Part shown: piece by piece, positions 1 through 10,577 of the stretch
Numbering within the stretch: position 1 is the stretch's first letter
Layout of the letters: the number at the start of each line of letters is the position of its first letter
From: Glandiceps talaboti
Taxonomy: Eukaryota > Hemichordata > Enteropneusta > Spengelidae
Direction of reading: 5' to 3'
Assembly (NCBI RefSeq): GCF_964340395.1
Contig: NC_135551.1
Location: 5,055,463-5,119,462 of the forward strand
Length of the DNA stretch: 64,000 bases
Notes under the pieces: model-generated
The model's input: only the letters and a program-made list of their open reading frames with translations
The model's database searches: none
Told to the model about the DNA's origin: nothing
Translations under genes and position numbers: made by a program

Positions 1-44
1 ATTTGCCCATATCAGTCACAGTGGTTTCACCTACCTTGGGTACA

Positions 45-133
45 TACATACATACATACATACATACATACATACATACATGCACTTAAGTTCCATATGC
101 ATTTCTACGTACATACATACATACATACATACA

Positions 134-223
<90 letters not shown>

Positions 224-340
224 CGTATGTACGTATGTATGTATGTATGTATGTATGTATGTATGTATGTATGTATGCATGTACGTACGTACGTATGTAC
301 GTAAACATGTATGTATATATTTCTTTGTATGTATGTATGT

Positions 341-415
<75 letters not shown>
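45..415. repeat. compound tetranucleotide microsatellite
   Basis: Successive blocks of (CATA)n, (ATCT)n, (GTAT)n with GTAC variants, and (AGAT)n. The blocks are partly complementary (CATA with GTAT, ATCT with AGAT), so the tract could fold on itself. Open frames here on both strands are products of the repeat only. Confidence 0.95.
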
Positions 416-416
<1 letters not shown>

Positions 417-576
417 AATAACTCAAAGGTGACTGACCTGATACATGAGAAAGTCTTATCCCATTTTACTAGCATCTAAATTAGCTGTTATTTAGGTATA
501 ATATTGCATAATGGAAATATGACACTTTTCATATAGATATACACATGTTAATCTATTAATTATGTTCTTCTTTCAG

Positions 577-1624
577 ATATTCCGATGTATATGGTCTTTG
601 TTGTGTGGCTGGTATTGAACGAGATACAATTCAAGAATGTTTACCTGAGCCTAACGTATTTCGTTCCTGCAAAGATTTGTTACCTGATTCTGGTGTGCGT
701 GTCTTAGCTTGGTTAATAGGTCTTGTGTCATTTTTGCTGAACCTCTATTGCATAATATGGAGACTTCAGAAAGAACATCGATCTGGCCTAAAATCGACTG
801 ATACAGTACTGATACTACTGATAACAATCACTGATGCCCTAATGGGTGTATATTTAATTACCCTTGGAATTGTCGACTTGTACTACAAGGATGATTATGT
901 ATCGAATGAAATATTGTGGCGGAGAAGTGTCTTTTGCAAATTCATTGGAATCGTAGCCACTATGTCCTGTCAGATGTCACTTTTCACCTTGACTGTCATG
1001 TCACTGATAAGATGTATCGTGCTTTCCAACCCAATGAAACGATTTCGTGTCAGCCGGAAAAAAGCTGGTACAATCATTGCAATTGCTACCGGTATTCATC
1101 TGTTAGTGACAATATTACCAATCTGCTCCATTGACTACTTTGGAGAGTCATTTTACGGGGATAACAGTGTCTGTTTGCCATTTCACCTCCGACATGACAG
1201 ACCACCCGGGTGGGAATATTCATTGACAATGTTCACAATGCTTGATTTATTATACGTTATTATGATAATCACATGCTACATCACCATAGTAATCTGTAAA
1301 AGAAAGACAGGTAAAGTAGCCAATGAAAACAGGCGATCTCGAAACCAAAGAAAGACTATTATAATGGTATTGTGTATTATTGGCAGTGATCTGTTGGTAT
1401 GGTTACCAATCACCACTGTGGCGTTCATTGGTGTTGCTGGTGTAAAACTCTCAGGAACCGTGTATGCATGGATCACAGTTTTTGTTTTACCTCTGAATTC
1501 ATTGATTCATCCATTTGTGTACTTGTTTTCAACCGACGAGTACAAATTCATCGACATCAGACGAGTAAAGAGGTTCATCAAATGTAGACTGAAAAAGAAA
1601 ACACAGGAAGGTATTAACAGATAA
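577..1624 (+). CDS. leucine-rich-repeat GPCR (LGR / relaxin-receptor / GRL101-like), terminal exon
   Basis: A splice acceptor (ttctttcag, AG at 575-576) opens an exon whose frame reads YSDVYGLCC, then a Cys-rich hinge ending FRSCKDLL. This is the hinge that joins the leucine-rich ectodomain of LGR-type receptors to the seven-helix domain. Seven hydrophobic segments follow. The extracellular loop 1 Cys (SVFCKF) and loop 2 Cys (SVCLPF) form the expected disulfide pair, and loop 2 continues PPGWEYS, typical of LGR/RXFP/GRL101 receptors. The helix-3 DRY/ERW triplet is replaced by IRC. Helix 7 carries HPFVYLF in place of NPxxY. The C-tail is short and basic and ends at TAA 1622-1624. The acceptor cuts a codon after its second base. 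The upstream LRR exons lie outside the window. Family placement is firm; the ligand and the subgroup (RXFP versus GRL101) are not determined. Confidence 0.88.
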
Positions 1625-1783
1625 CACAGTTTATCTTATAATTGTTCTGTGTATAATTCTTTTCAATGGCTTTCTTAATTGCATTTTTTGAACCTATGAA
1701 CGCCTCTCAGACATCGTCTTTGATTTTGATTTTGATGCACAAATTTAACATGTGACATCTATCTGAACTAACGATTGTATTTG

Positions 1784-1789
1784 AATAAA
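1784..1789 (+). promoter_or_regulatory. poly(A) signal of the GPCR gene
   Basis: AATAAA lies about 160 bases after the GPCR stop codon and is the first canonical signal downstream. Confidence 0.6.
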
Positions 1790-2653
1790 TACTTACATAA
1801 CATGTGTTCATGTATTTCGACAACTAAATGCAGTGCATCAAAGTAGTTTTTACCATCGTTGACAGGTGAATGCAAATAGATTATTTATTTATTTTGCATT
1901 TCAGATAATACAAAACACAAATATGGAGAAGGACAAGCATACATTAAAACAATTATAAAACGACCATCATTCACGATTTGCACTATGACCTCTAGATTAA
2001 ATAATGATTTCCTTTTTAATTTTCTGTTGTTCTTGCCAAAAGTCTCCTTTCCGTCGATTAGGCCAAATGAGATGTGCATTATTTTTAGTTTGCGAAATTC
2101 ATTAAAAATTGCATTTCGGGTGTTGGCATTGTTGTTGCACTTATGGTGATAAAATCGAGTGTTACTGCCGTTGACGTTTGAGTAGATTTTCCGTTCATAA
2201 GGATATGTAATGTATCAATCGCACCATGCGTCCTATTTTTTCTCTTCATAACATCTCAGAAATTAAAGAGGTGGTTCATTGAAATTTGGTTTACGCATTT
2301 ATTGTAGTTACTGCAAGCACTGACTAAATTTAGTTAATTTAAAGGAATATCAGTATATCAACTTGTGTAGTTAAGATATGTTGGCCATAGTTTATTTACA
2401 GAATTGTTTGCAATAGCACGGGACGACTGATAATACGAAGTATTCAAACACATTCAAACAACTCATTTGGCTAATATTTATGCATAATGAGTTCACTGCC
2501 TTTTAGATTTCCCATTTCCTTCATCATTGTGAAACCCATCACTATAAAATAGCGTTTTCAACATACAAAGAATACAGAGTGATTTATTGACAGACAGACA
2601 AAGTAATGGTGTTTCTGTGTAGACTTCCACTATTTGTTGTTGTTTTTTCATAG
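1790..2653. other. intergenic/intronic, no feature recognised
   Basis: AT-rich sequence between the GPCR exon and the next supported exon. Open frames on the minus strand (1885-2079, 2493-2801) have no recognisable family or splice context. Upstream exons of the kinase-like gene might lie here, but I could not find one with a matching phase. Confidence 0.5.
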
Positions 2654-2898
2654 GAATACCGTTGGGTTTTAAACGAGAGCTTTTACTAATGACAGGGAAA
2701 TCTCGACTCTGTGTGGAACAGAACGTCCATAGTGTTGATTTGGACGCGATGATAAAACTAACAGACTTCAATGAATGGGAAAGCTTTGAAGCAGCGGACA
2801 CTAAACGAGTTATTGAAGATCTGCATACTGCAGTGAAAGTTGTTCACCATGCAAAATATTACTATGACAACATCAAAGTTGACAATGTACTTATTGAT
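2654..2898 (+). CDS. kinase-like protein, internal exon with degenerate catalytic loop
   Basis: The exon runs from acceptor AG at 2652-2653 to the donor GTAAGT at 2899 and ends in phase 0. It encodes about 81 residues. The stretch TKRVIEDLHTAVKVVHHAK followed by YYYDNIKVDNVLIDKS resembles the helix E and catalytic loop of protein kinases (HRDxKxxNVLI). The invariant HRD appears as YDN, or as an Asp with an inserted Asn, while the IKxxNVLI part is kept. This suggests a pseudokinase or a diverged kinase-like fold. No N-lobe exons (glycine loop, VAIK lysine) were found between the GPCR and this exon. It splices in phase with both downstream exons, which begin exactly where a DFG motif would be expected. 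The function is unknown. The exon structure is more certain than the kinase assignment. Confidence 0.6.
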
Positions 2899-3252
2899 AA
2901 ATCCGTTGTAAGTTTGCACTTATACCCCACATGAAAAGCTTTCTGTCCTTCACAAACATTATCGTCTAAGTTATTGAACAAATAAATACTTTTTAAAACA
3001 TACACACACCATGGAAAGTATGGTGTGGTATATTACCTTCCGTTAAATATCATTACTATATATTTTATTCAAAATTACGTTACTTAAGTGTTATATAAGT
3101 AAATATTTCAGTGACTAAATCAATGGATGGTGAACTCATTCGCTGGCAATACATTCCTATTTCTCCTTTATATTTAATTGGAGGATTGAAGTGAAATCAT
3201 AATACACAGGAAACAACGTACTGCATAATTTGCATAACTATTCTCTTAACAG

Positions 3253-3924
3253 GGTGTGGACTATGGAGCATTTCCCACGAGCGAAAAACTGAAGATAACG
3301 CCGAAGGAAATTACAAGACAGCCACATAAACCACAGAAGAAGTTGAAGGAAGTCACAGAGAAGCCAGAGAAGGAAACAGGCCGTATAGGAGAAGAAACAA
3401 TTAAGCCAAAGAAAACGTCCGATGAGAAGAAAGGTGAATCAGAGACACATGCAGAGTATCAAGGGGACAACATAAAAGAGGAACGAGATAAAATAGAGAC
3501 ACCTAACGAGAAAAACAACTCTCCTCTAGAAAATACAAAGGAATCAGAAGAGAAGATGACAAAACAAGGAAAAGGGACAGCGCAGTCAAGTGAAAACAGA
3601 AAAGAGTTAAGGCAGAAGAAAGAAAGGACGTGTCAAGAGTCAACAAAGCCAATGAAGTCCTTAAAGACGGCTGGAGAAGACACAAAGCATCAAAGGGAAG
3701 AGGAAGGGCATCGAAACAAACGTATTGATAGTCCTAGGAACGAGACAACTTTGAAAAGAACAGACAAGGTAAGAGGTGAAAAAAGAAAGGAAGGGCGAGA
3801 GTCAAAGAAGCCATGGGAAAAGGCACATAAATCCAGGAAAGAGACCGATATGGTAATTGATGAAACATCTATGTCAATATGTCAAAGGAAGAGGCGAGTA
3901 AACCCAGGCTGGAAACAAAAATAA
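3253..3924 (+). CDS. kinase-like gene, alternative last exon A (Lys/Glu-rich tail)
   Basis: Acceptor AG at 3251-3252. The exon opens in phase 0 with GVDYGAF, where VDYG sits in the DFG position. It then encodes about 215 residues rich in Lys, Glu, Thr and Arg with no hydrophobic core, predicted to be disordered. It ends at TAA 3922-3924 with an AATAAA 35 bases later, so it can act as a complete last exon. It matches the next exon along its whole length: both carry PLENTK/PLTENTK, SEEK[MV]TKQGKGT and KVRG in the same order. The pair is therefore a tandem exon duplication. The open reading, matched phase and conserved protein register argue for real coding sequence. The tail's role is unknown. 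Confidence 0.65.
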   Translation, partial: GVDYGAFPTSEKLKITPKEITRQPHKPQKKLKEVTEKPEKETGRIGEETIKPKKTSDEKKGESETHAEYQGDNIKEERDKIETPNEKNNSPLENTKESEEKMTKQGKGTAQSSENRKELRQKKERTCQESTKPMKSLKTAGEDTKHQREEEGHRNKRIDSPRNETTLKRTDKVRGEKRKEGRESKKPWEKAHKSRKETDMVIDETSMSICQRKRRVNPGWKQK

Positions 3925-3958
3925 AACAAGAGATAAGTCCTAGATTGTGATGTGGGGA

Positions 3959-3964
3959 AATAAA
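3959..3964 (+). promoter_or_regulatory. poly(A) signal after last exon A
   Basis: AATAAA 35 bases after the stop of exon A. A second AATAAA overlaps that stop codon at 3920-3925. These support exon A as a separate transcript end. Confidence 0.5.
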
Positions 3965-4095
3965 TGCATCCACATTTCTCATTTACTTTTTTTATTGGCA
4001 CGACATGCTTCTTCATTAAAATATTAACATTCGAGTGAAAACACAACAATTACAAACAATGTACTCAACACTTTGTATAACAATATTCTTCACAG

Positions 4096-5322
4096 AGTGT
4101 ATGGTATGGAGCATTTCTGATGAATAATCAACTTATGAAAATGGTAGAGGAGAGTACAGAGCAGCCACAGAAGCCAACAAAGTTAAAAGACGTCCCAGTG
4201 AAGCCGGAGGAAGTAACCAAAGATATAGGGAGTGAAGGAAGTAGGTCAAATGAAAAGACAACCCCGGAAAAAGCTAACAAGCCAGTAAGTGGCAAAGGTA
4301 AGCCAGTGGAGGAAACAAAGAATCAACAGAGAGAAGGAATGCCCGCTCGGAAGGAGTTAAAGAAGATACCAGAGAAGAAAGAAAACAAACCAGAGTCAGA
4401 TAAAGACTGTCAAAGAGACGAGACAAAGGATGAGAGTGATAAAATAGAGAGAGGTGACAAGCAAAACAACCCTCTTACAGAAAATACAAAGAAGTCAGAA
4501 GAGAAGGTAACAAAGCAAGGAAAAGGAACAACACAGTCAAGAGAAAATACGAAAAGGATATCAGAGAAGAAAATAGGGTCATTTGGAATATCAACAGAGT
4601 CAATGAATGCATCAAAGAAGACTGACAAAGACACAGGCCATCATAGGGACGACAGGGGGCTTCAAGACGAGGAGATTAATAAACCAGGGAATGGAACAGA
4701 CGCTAGAAGGAAAGTGCGAGGTGCAACAAACAAGAAAATGCGACTGGCAACCAAGTCATTGGAAAATGTAAAGAACCCAATGGAAGAGACTGATAAGTCA
4801 ATGGATGGGACATCTGTGGCAAAGGAAGGGGACAATAAACCCAGGCTGCATGCAAAGGACACAAGCAATAAGACCGACATTATGATTAAAGGGAAAACTA
4901 AATCCATTGGATATACTATGAATCCAACAAAAGAAAAAGGGGCACAAAAACGTACAAAGATTAATCCAGGGAAACAGGAAACATGTATATCAATGGAACA
5001 GATCAGAGAACAAGTAGAAAAACCCGAGAAGTCAGAAAAGAAATTTAATCAGCCAAAGGAAATGACAAATACGTTAGTAGGCGAAAAAGGGGTACAGCCA
5101 GGAGTGAAGAAGAGGATGCAAGAATATCGAGAAGAGACAAAGAAGCCAACAAAAGTTGCAACAACATTAGAAGAAGAGGCACCCATGCCAAATAAAAAGA
5201 CAAGTAAACCCCAAAAAGCAAGAACCATGACATGCACACAACCCAAAAGCCTAAGTTTCGAACCAGGGAAGTCGAAAAAGACAAACGGAAGAGAAGGAAA
5301 TGCCGAAACAAGAGACAAATAG
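4096..5322 (+). CDS. kinase-like gene, alternative last exon B (Lys/Glu-rich tail, longer copy)
   Basis: Acceptor cacag with AG at 4094-4095. The exon opens in phase 0 with SVWYGAF, a close copy of the GVDYGAF start of exon A but with the Asp of the DFG-like motif changed to Trp. About 408 residues follow, again Lys/Glu/Thr-rich, to TAG 5320-5322. The first half aligns with exon A in order; the second half (from about 4800) extends beyond it and has further KP-rich units. Exon A ends in its own stop, so A and B cannot be consecutive coding exons of one mRNA and are best read as mutually exclusive last exons. No nearby AATAAA was seen. It may be a Lys-rich disordered or cytoskeletal-type tail; I do not recognise a named family. 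Confidence 0.65.
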   Translation, partial: SVWYGAFLMNNQLMKMVEESTEQPQKPTKLKDVPVKPEEVTKDIGSEGSRSNEKTTPEKANKPVSGKGKPVEETKNQQREGMPARKELKKIPEKKENKPESDKDCQRDETKDESDKIERGDKQNNPLTENTKKSEEKVTKQGKGTTQSRENTKRISEKKIGSFGISTESMNASKKTDKDTGHHRDDRGLQDEEINKPGNGTDARRKVRGATNKKMRLATKSLENVKNPMEETDKSMDGTSVAKEGDNKPRLHAKDTSNKTDIMIKGKTKSIGYTMNPTKEKGAQKRTKINPGKQETCISMEQIREQVEKPEKSEKKFNQPKEMTNTLVGEKGVQPGVKKRMQEYREETKKPTKVATTLEEEAPMPNKKTSKPQKARTMTCTQPKSLSFEPGKSKKTNGREGNAETRDK

Positions 5323-5514
5323 CCCAAACAGGTGACACTATATAGCACTCAGTTCATGATGTTCTGTGTAATGGATTAATCGTAATTTTTTTTATTATTT
5401 AATGATTATTTGAAGAAACATTATCAGATTCAATTAAGCATAAACTGTAAACAGCATTGATGACCATGCTATGTTCAAAGATCAACTTTATGGCAGGATG
5501 TTTAATGGACATTG

Positions 5515-6370
5515 TTGTCAATAGTTACGTTAAGTACAAAGGTTAGCTGTTCAATGATGTCACACAGAATGATCTTAAATTGCCAATAGTTATGTTAAGT
5601 TCAAAGATCAGTTGTTAAGTGTGGTGTTGTCATGAATGACGTTGTCAGTAGTTGTATCAAGTTCAACAATTGACTATTGAAGTAGTGTTACATTGATGTA
5701 CTATTTTCTTTCAAATTCAAATTTGAACAGTGTTCATAATTATCTCAAGTTCAATGATACTGTTTGATGTATATCAAATGCAATTCTGTCCATAGCTATG
5801 TCAAGTGCAAAGGTCAATTGTAGGGCGAGATCTTAAATAATAGATTAAAGAAATCGATAGTTATGTCAAGTCAAAATGTCAACTGTGAGGAATGGTATTA
5901 TAGATCTTTGAAATCAACAGCTGCTTAAGTACATGGATTATTGTGGGAGGGATTTTAGCTATATTGATATTGTTAATACTTATTTTATGTTAGATGGTTA
6001 AGGTGTGTTGATACCCAAATTGGTCGTGAATTGTAATGTTCAGTTTATACGCCAACTATTAGGCATAATATTACCTAGGTTGATGGAATCAATTATTTAC
6101 TTCAAATTCAAATATCATTATTGTTAGATGTGATATTACCCAGCTTGATGTTATCAGTAGTTATTACAAGCTCAAATGTCAGTAGTAAGCCGCAATGTTA
6201 GATATATTGTAATCTATCGTTATTTTATAAGTATGGTGACATGGTTAGTATATTTACACCAAGTTCAATTGTTAACTGTTTGGCACAGTGTTAGCTTGAT
6301 TGAAATAGTTGGTAGTTATTTCAAGACCAATTTCGAATGGTTGGGTGCAGTGTTAGCTAGATAGATCTGT
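5515..6370. repeat. degenerate ~60-bp tandem repeat
   Basis: A unit like tcAATAGTTATGTcAAGTTCAAAGgTCAacTGTT recurs roughly every 55-65 bases (for example near 5520, 5583, 5645, 5735, 5789, 5854, 5914, 6145, 6250 and 6308), with heavy divergence. It starts about 200 bases after exon B. No coding potential. Confidence 0.7.
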
Positions 6371-6985
6371 AACTGTCAGCAATATCTGAACACTGATATA
6401 TAACCATGGATAAGCCTTCTTATTCTACCGTGACATCTGAGATCAGTGTTAAAAAGTCTAAAGTAAACTGGCGAAAAGCTACACAAGAGATGCATCGATA
6501 TCTAGAGACACCTTTCAAGAATATGTACTTAAATTGTTCAATATCATTTGATGATTTATACCTAGAGCTACCATTCAAATATATACACTCACATTCATTT
6601 GTTAGAGTTTAGCACACTAACCAGACAGACTTCTGCCATTGACTTTTGTATCCAATTTCAAATTGATATTTGCACAATAGCGTCAGCATTCAAACAAAAT
6701 AATACACGTCAGTAGTGTTGGAAACCGACTCTCAGCGAAGAAGTCCTAAGTTCAAATATCAATTACTAGTCACGATGCTATATACATTGACCCAATTGTT
6801 ATCATAGGCTCTGCTTTTTTGTCTGTAATGTATATTTCTTGTTAAATAAATATGTTGTATGTCAGAATGTATGGTCTACAGCTTGTATATGCAGAGCCCA
6901 ACTTCGATACTGCTTCAAAACATTTATATTTCAAATTGATAGCTATACCTATACTATGCATTATTCAAGAATGACGATTGATATC
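6371..6985. other. intergenic, no feature recognised
   Basis: AT-rich sequence with short chance open frames only. Confidence 0.4.
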
Positions 6986-6989
6986 TACG

Positions 6990-7190
6990 CTTGTACAACC
7001 GACATTTGTAATAATTGCCGACATTTGTAATAAACCGAAATTTGTAATGAAATTGCCAACATCTGTAATACGCTGACGACATTTGCAACAAATTCTGTAA
7101 ACGCCCATTGTAATACAAATTGCCCATATTTGTATTAAATGTCAGTAAAAAATGTGTAATAATCTTGCCGAAATTTGTAATAAAAAATGT
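6990..7190. repeat. short degenerate tandem repeat (GCCGACATTTGTAATAA)
   Basis: About eight variants of a 15-30 base motif, (t)GCCgACATTTGTAATaA, occur one after another with variable spacing. It looks like the inner part of a decayed repeat element. Confidence 0.6.
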
Positions 7191-8262
7191 TAAGGAGGTT
7201 CCTCTCTGGCCTCCAGATAAATGCATCCTAAACTTGGAAAGGAGATAAAATATTGTTATTGCAGGTTTTCTAGAATCGGTTCACAACAATTATGTCATTC
7301 TTAGGCCACTTGTCCCTTCGTGTCTTCAATATATTATCAATCGATCCGTCAATCAATCAATCAATCAATCAATCAAACAATATATACATATTGACTATAT
7401 CAAAATGTTATGAAATAGAACGACTGCCGCAAGTTTTTTTAACGATTCAATTACGCGTGGAAAGATCTAAAAGTCACGCGCACCAAAAAAGGAACCCTAG
7501 AACACGCCTGAAAGAAACAAATTATACAGTCAAAATGTAATATAGTGACATTCTTGTGTGAAACCCAGAAGCTTTTGTTTTACTTTCACTTCACATAATC
7601 ATGTAAGGCCTAATAAAAGAATTGTGTGGTTCCGATTACGCTCACTTTTAGAATAGGTGGGGTAGGTAGATTTTTATTTTATTTCATTATATTTTTTTGT
7701 GTGTGAGCGTCTATAGTTCAGGTTTTCCATTGTTTTCAAAATAGGCTCTGTGTTGTTTATTTCTTCCTATCGGATGTACAGCCATTACAGATTCAAGATT
7801 GGAAGAGCAGTTTTATTTCGTCTTTTCAAGTTGATGTCAGTTTCCGCATCCACTATTCCTCGTGAAACTTCACACAATTTTTGCGATTATATAATTTTTT
7901 TCTTGAATACGTGAAAGAAATTTAGTGTCGGAAGTGAAAAGCTAGGTGGGGGTTGGGTAACTGGCACCAGCTATTTGTTTTAGGCCTAACCAACTCTACT
8001 CTCACTATATTACATTTTGGCTTTATGATTTGTCAAAATTCCCACAAAGTTTGTTCAATTAGATTTGCTGAATTGACACAAATTAATTTGAGAGTGCAAA
8101 CTTTACATTTGATACAGTTTGGTAAATACGTCAAGTAGAGTGAGTGGTTTCATAAATGTACTACCCTGCACCAGAACAAAATAACAATATAACGGTCAAA
8201 TCAGTTCCACATCACTAATTACCGAGCAAGTACAGTGTCGATAAGCTACACAGTCAGCAGGT
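7191..8262. other. intergenic, no feature recognised
   Basis: Apart from a short (AATC)n run at about 7345-7375, nothing recognisable; no open frame longer than about 80 codons. Confidence 0.4.
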
Positions 8263-8640
8263 TATATGACTCCCGTGAACTTGAAATATGCGCATGCATA
8301 GACCAAGGTGTGACATCACGTTCTGGTCCCACTTGCTAATAACCAATTCAAATTGTTTGCAGATCGCTCAAGCTGCCAGCTCAACTACTAATAACAAAAC
8401 TAGTTGTGTGATGAAGTCACCAAAACACGCTCTTATTAATTCTTTGTAGTGATCATCCTAAACCACATAAGGGACCGGTCAGTTTCTCCAGCCGGGGGGG
8501 GGGGGTGGATTCTTAAATCGAGTCGACGAAAAGTCCCTGACCCCCCCCCCCATATGTAAAACCAAAAACAGGCTGACCCCCCCATCACTTAATTCTAAAA
8601 CATGATGACACCTCCCCCATATATAATATTCACAACGACT
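8263..8640 (+). repeat. direct duplicate of 10374-10745, with truncated Harbinger-like end
   Basis: From TATGACTCCCGTGAACTTGA onward this matches 10374-10745 closely. It includes the TAA at 8468-8470 followed by the element terminus GGGACCGGTCAGTTTC at 8471. Only about 165 bases of the element remain before the match ends, so this is a partial copy inside a duplicated block. Confidence 0.8.
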
Positions 8641-10373
8641 TCAGCCATGATGAAAGATACGTGCTGCTCCGACGTAACAAAGGGGGTGGGTGGGTGGGGT
8701 AGACGGCAGTGTTCTGCCAAGGTTTCCAACAAGTGGGGGCAAAGGCCCCTTGGTTGCAAAAAGTGGTGTCATTTGACGGGGGTGGGGTCAATTATTATTG
8801 TCTATGAAATATTCATATTGATTATCTCAGACCACTATAGATATACTGTGGTCTGAGATATTCCATTACACATAGACTATTACCTAACTACATAAAAAAA
8901 TTCCATTCATAATAACAGTTCCAAGTAAGCTATTTTTTTTTGAAAATTGTGTACTACACATTACACCTTAGAAAAAGAAGGCAATTAAGATTATGTAATG
9001 TTAAGTCATTTCTACAGAGTATATTATATATTATTTAGAAAGATTGGACAGCCAGGTAGTCACAATTTTTAATCTGAGTATCAATGAATAGCAGTGCTCA
9101 AATTTATAATTCACCTTTTTCAGACAAGGACAAAGAACAACTTCAAAATAAGTCACAGTGAACGATTGAATAAAAACTTTGAGAAATCCTAAACTTGTAA
9201 TCACTTGTTTCATTTTTAAAATTGTTAGTACACTGCTGTTTATCATTGCCTTTTCAAATTCATGACATTTTTAAGCAAAAAATCTGACTTTAAAAAGTAC
9301 CAAATGTGAAGGAAAAACTTACAAATAATACAGTCAAACAAACTTTAAAATAATTTATTTTTTATTAATTAATCGTTACTGGCTGTGTATCATGATTTGG
9401 TCCTGCTATATCAAATGACAGCATTAGTTACATACTGTAAACTTGATACGGAAAGCTGACATTAGGTGTCCTTGAAACTCAGAACTTGAATCTTTAACTA
9501 AAACTATCAACAACGTCAAAGTTGGAATGCTTTGTAAATACCACAGTAATTTTTTTCTGATTTGCACAACAAGTTCGTTCTTCATGTCTGACCGGGCGCA
9601 CATGCATCGGCCGTCTATAGTGACCATGCCAGTGATTACGCATTGATTCAGTGCCCAATATTCACATGTGTCACTGTCAACATCATGCAGCACGATGCCC
9701 TAAGACAGCTTTTTCGGAATCAAAATACACATGTACTCATTTTGTTTCCATTAATCTAACCCATCAACAAATGAAAATCACAACCTGTCCCATAAATTTG
9801 GTTTACTAAGGCTTCTTAACTGTGGCAGATAGATGTTCCGGTAGCAAGTTCAGTGTTTCGCACACACGTCAGTGAGTAGGTCAGAGGTTACGACAGTGAC
9901 GGTAGACAAAACATGTGACGATAGACGTCCATTTCGACGTCTCATCTACTCCCTCTAATGTTTCAATTTGTAGATTAAGTTTATCAAAGTTGATCTTTTT
10001 GTGGCATTTTTATGTTAACAATAGAACTGCGCGTTGTCACTGTACCGTATATGATGTCAACAAAACTTTCCCTTACGCAGTCAGTATACTTCTTGTGGGA
10101 TTGACGTCAGCGGCTGTGGACTTAGATGTCTGCCGTAAAATGGAATGCGCCAAAGCGACGCAAGGTAGGAAAATTATTGCTTCATTTGTAATTTTAGGGG
10201 GCCAATGTCGCAAGGTCACGGCCTCGGCAGAACTGGTCTAAGACGCCATGAGGAACCTTACAATTTTGCTGTGCTCAGGGGTCGGTCGGAAATAAAAAAA
10301 AATTCTGATGTCGGAGCTGCAAATTAGGGTCGGTCGGGAGATGAGAAACAGAAAAATAAAAAATAAAATAAAG
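8641..10373. other. intergenic; one hairpin at about 8797-8882, otherwise nothing recognised
   Basis: ATCTCAGACCAC and GTGGTCTGAGAT (about 8824-8862) are perfect inverted 12-mers around a short loop. Weaker pairing extends outwards to GTCTATG/CATAGAC. The open frames at 9424-9693 (-) and 9915-10241 (+) have no recognisable family and no supporting splice signals. Confidence 0.45.
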
Positions 10374-10577
10374 ATATGACTCCCGTGAACTTGAATATGC
10401 GCATGCGTAGACCAAGGTGTGACATCACGTTCGATCCACTTGCTAATCACCAATTCAAATTGTTTGCAGCTCGCTCAAGCTGCCAGCTCAACTACTAATA
10501 ACAAACCTAGTTGTGTGATGAAGTCATCAAAACACGCTCTTATTAATTCTTTGTAGTGATCTTCATAAATCACATAA
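10374..10577 (+). repeat. flank duplicated with 8263-8470
   Basis: Matches 8263-8470 with small indels, up to and including the TAA target site of the adjoining element. The duplication therefore covers host DNA plus element end, rather than being two independent insertions. Confidence 0.75.

Noticed and set aside
80-475. Several open frames on both strands in the ACAT/ATCT repeats
   Set aside because: Translations are simple repeats (TYIH, YLSI, YVCM) created by tetranucleotide tracts in all frames.
3503-3685. Minus-strand frame inside last exon A, and similar frames at 4410-4907 and 5045-5348
   Set aside because: Hydrophobic Leu/Ser-rich frames are the expected mirror of Lys/Glu-rich coding sequence on the other strand.
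8602-8856. Plus-strand open frame in the duplicated block
   Set aside because: It runs through the truncated transposon end and G-runs, with no family resemblance.
9424-10241. Open frames 9424-9693 (-) and 9915-10241 (+) as small genes
   Set aside because: Neither has a family, consistent splice signals or a signal peptide; the second ends beside a decayed repeat.
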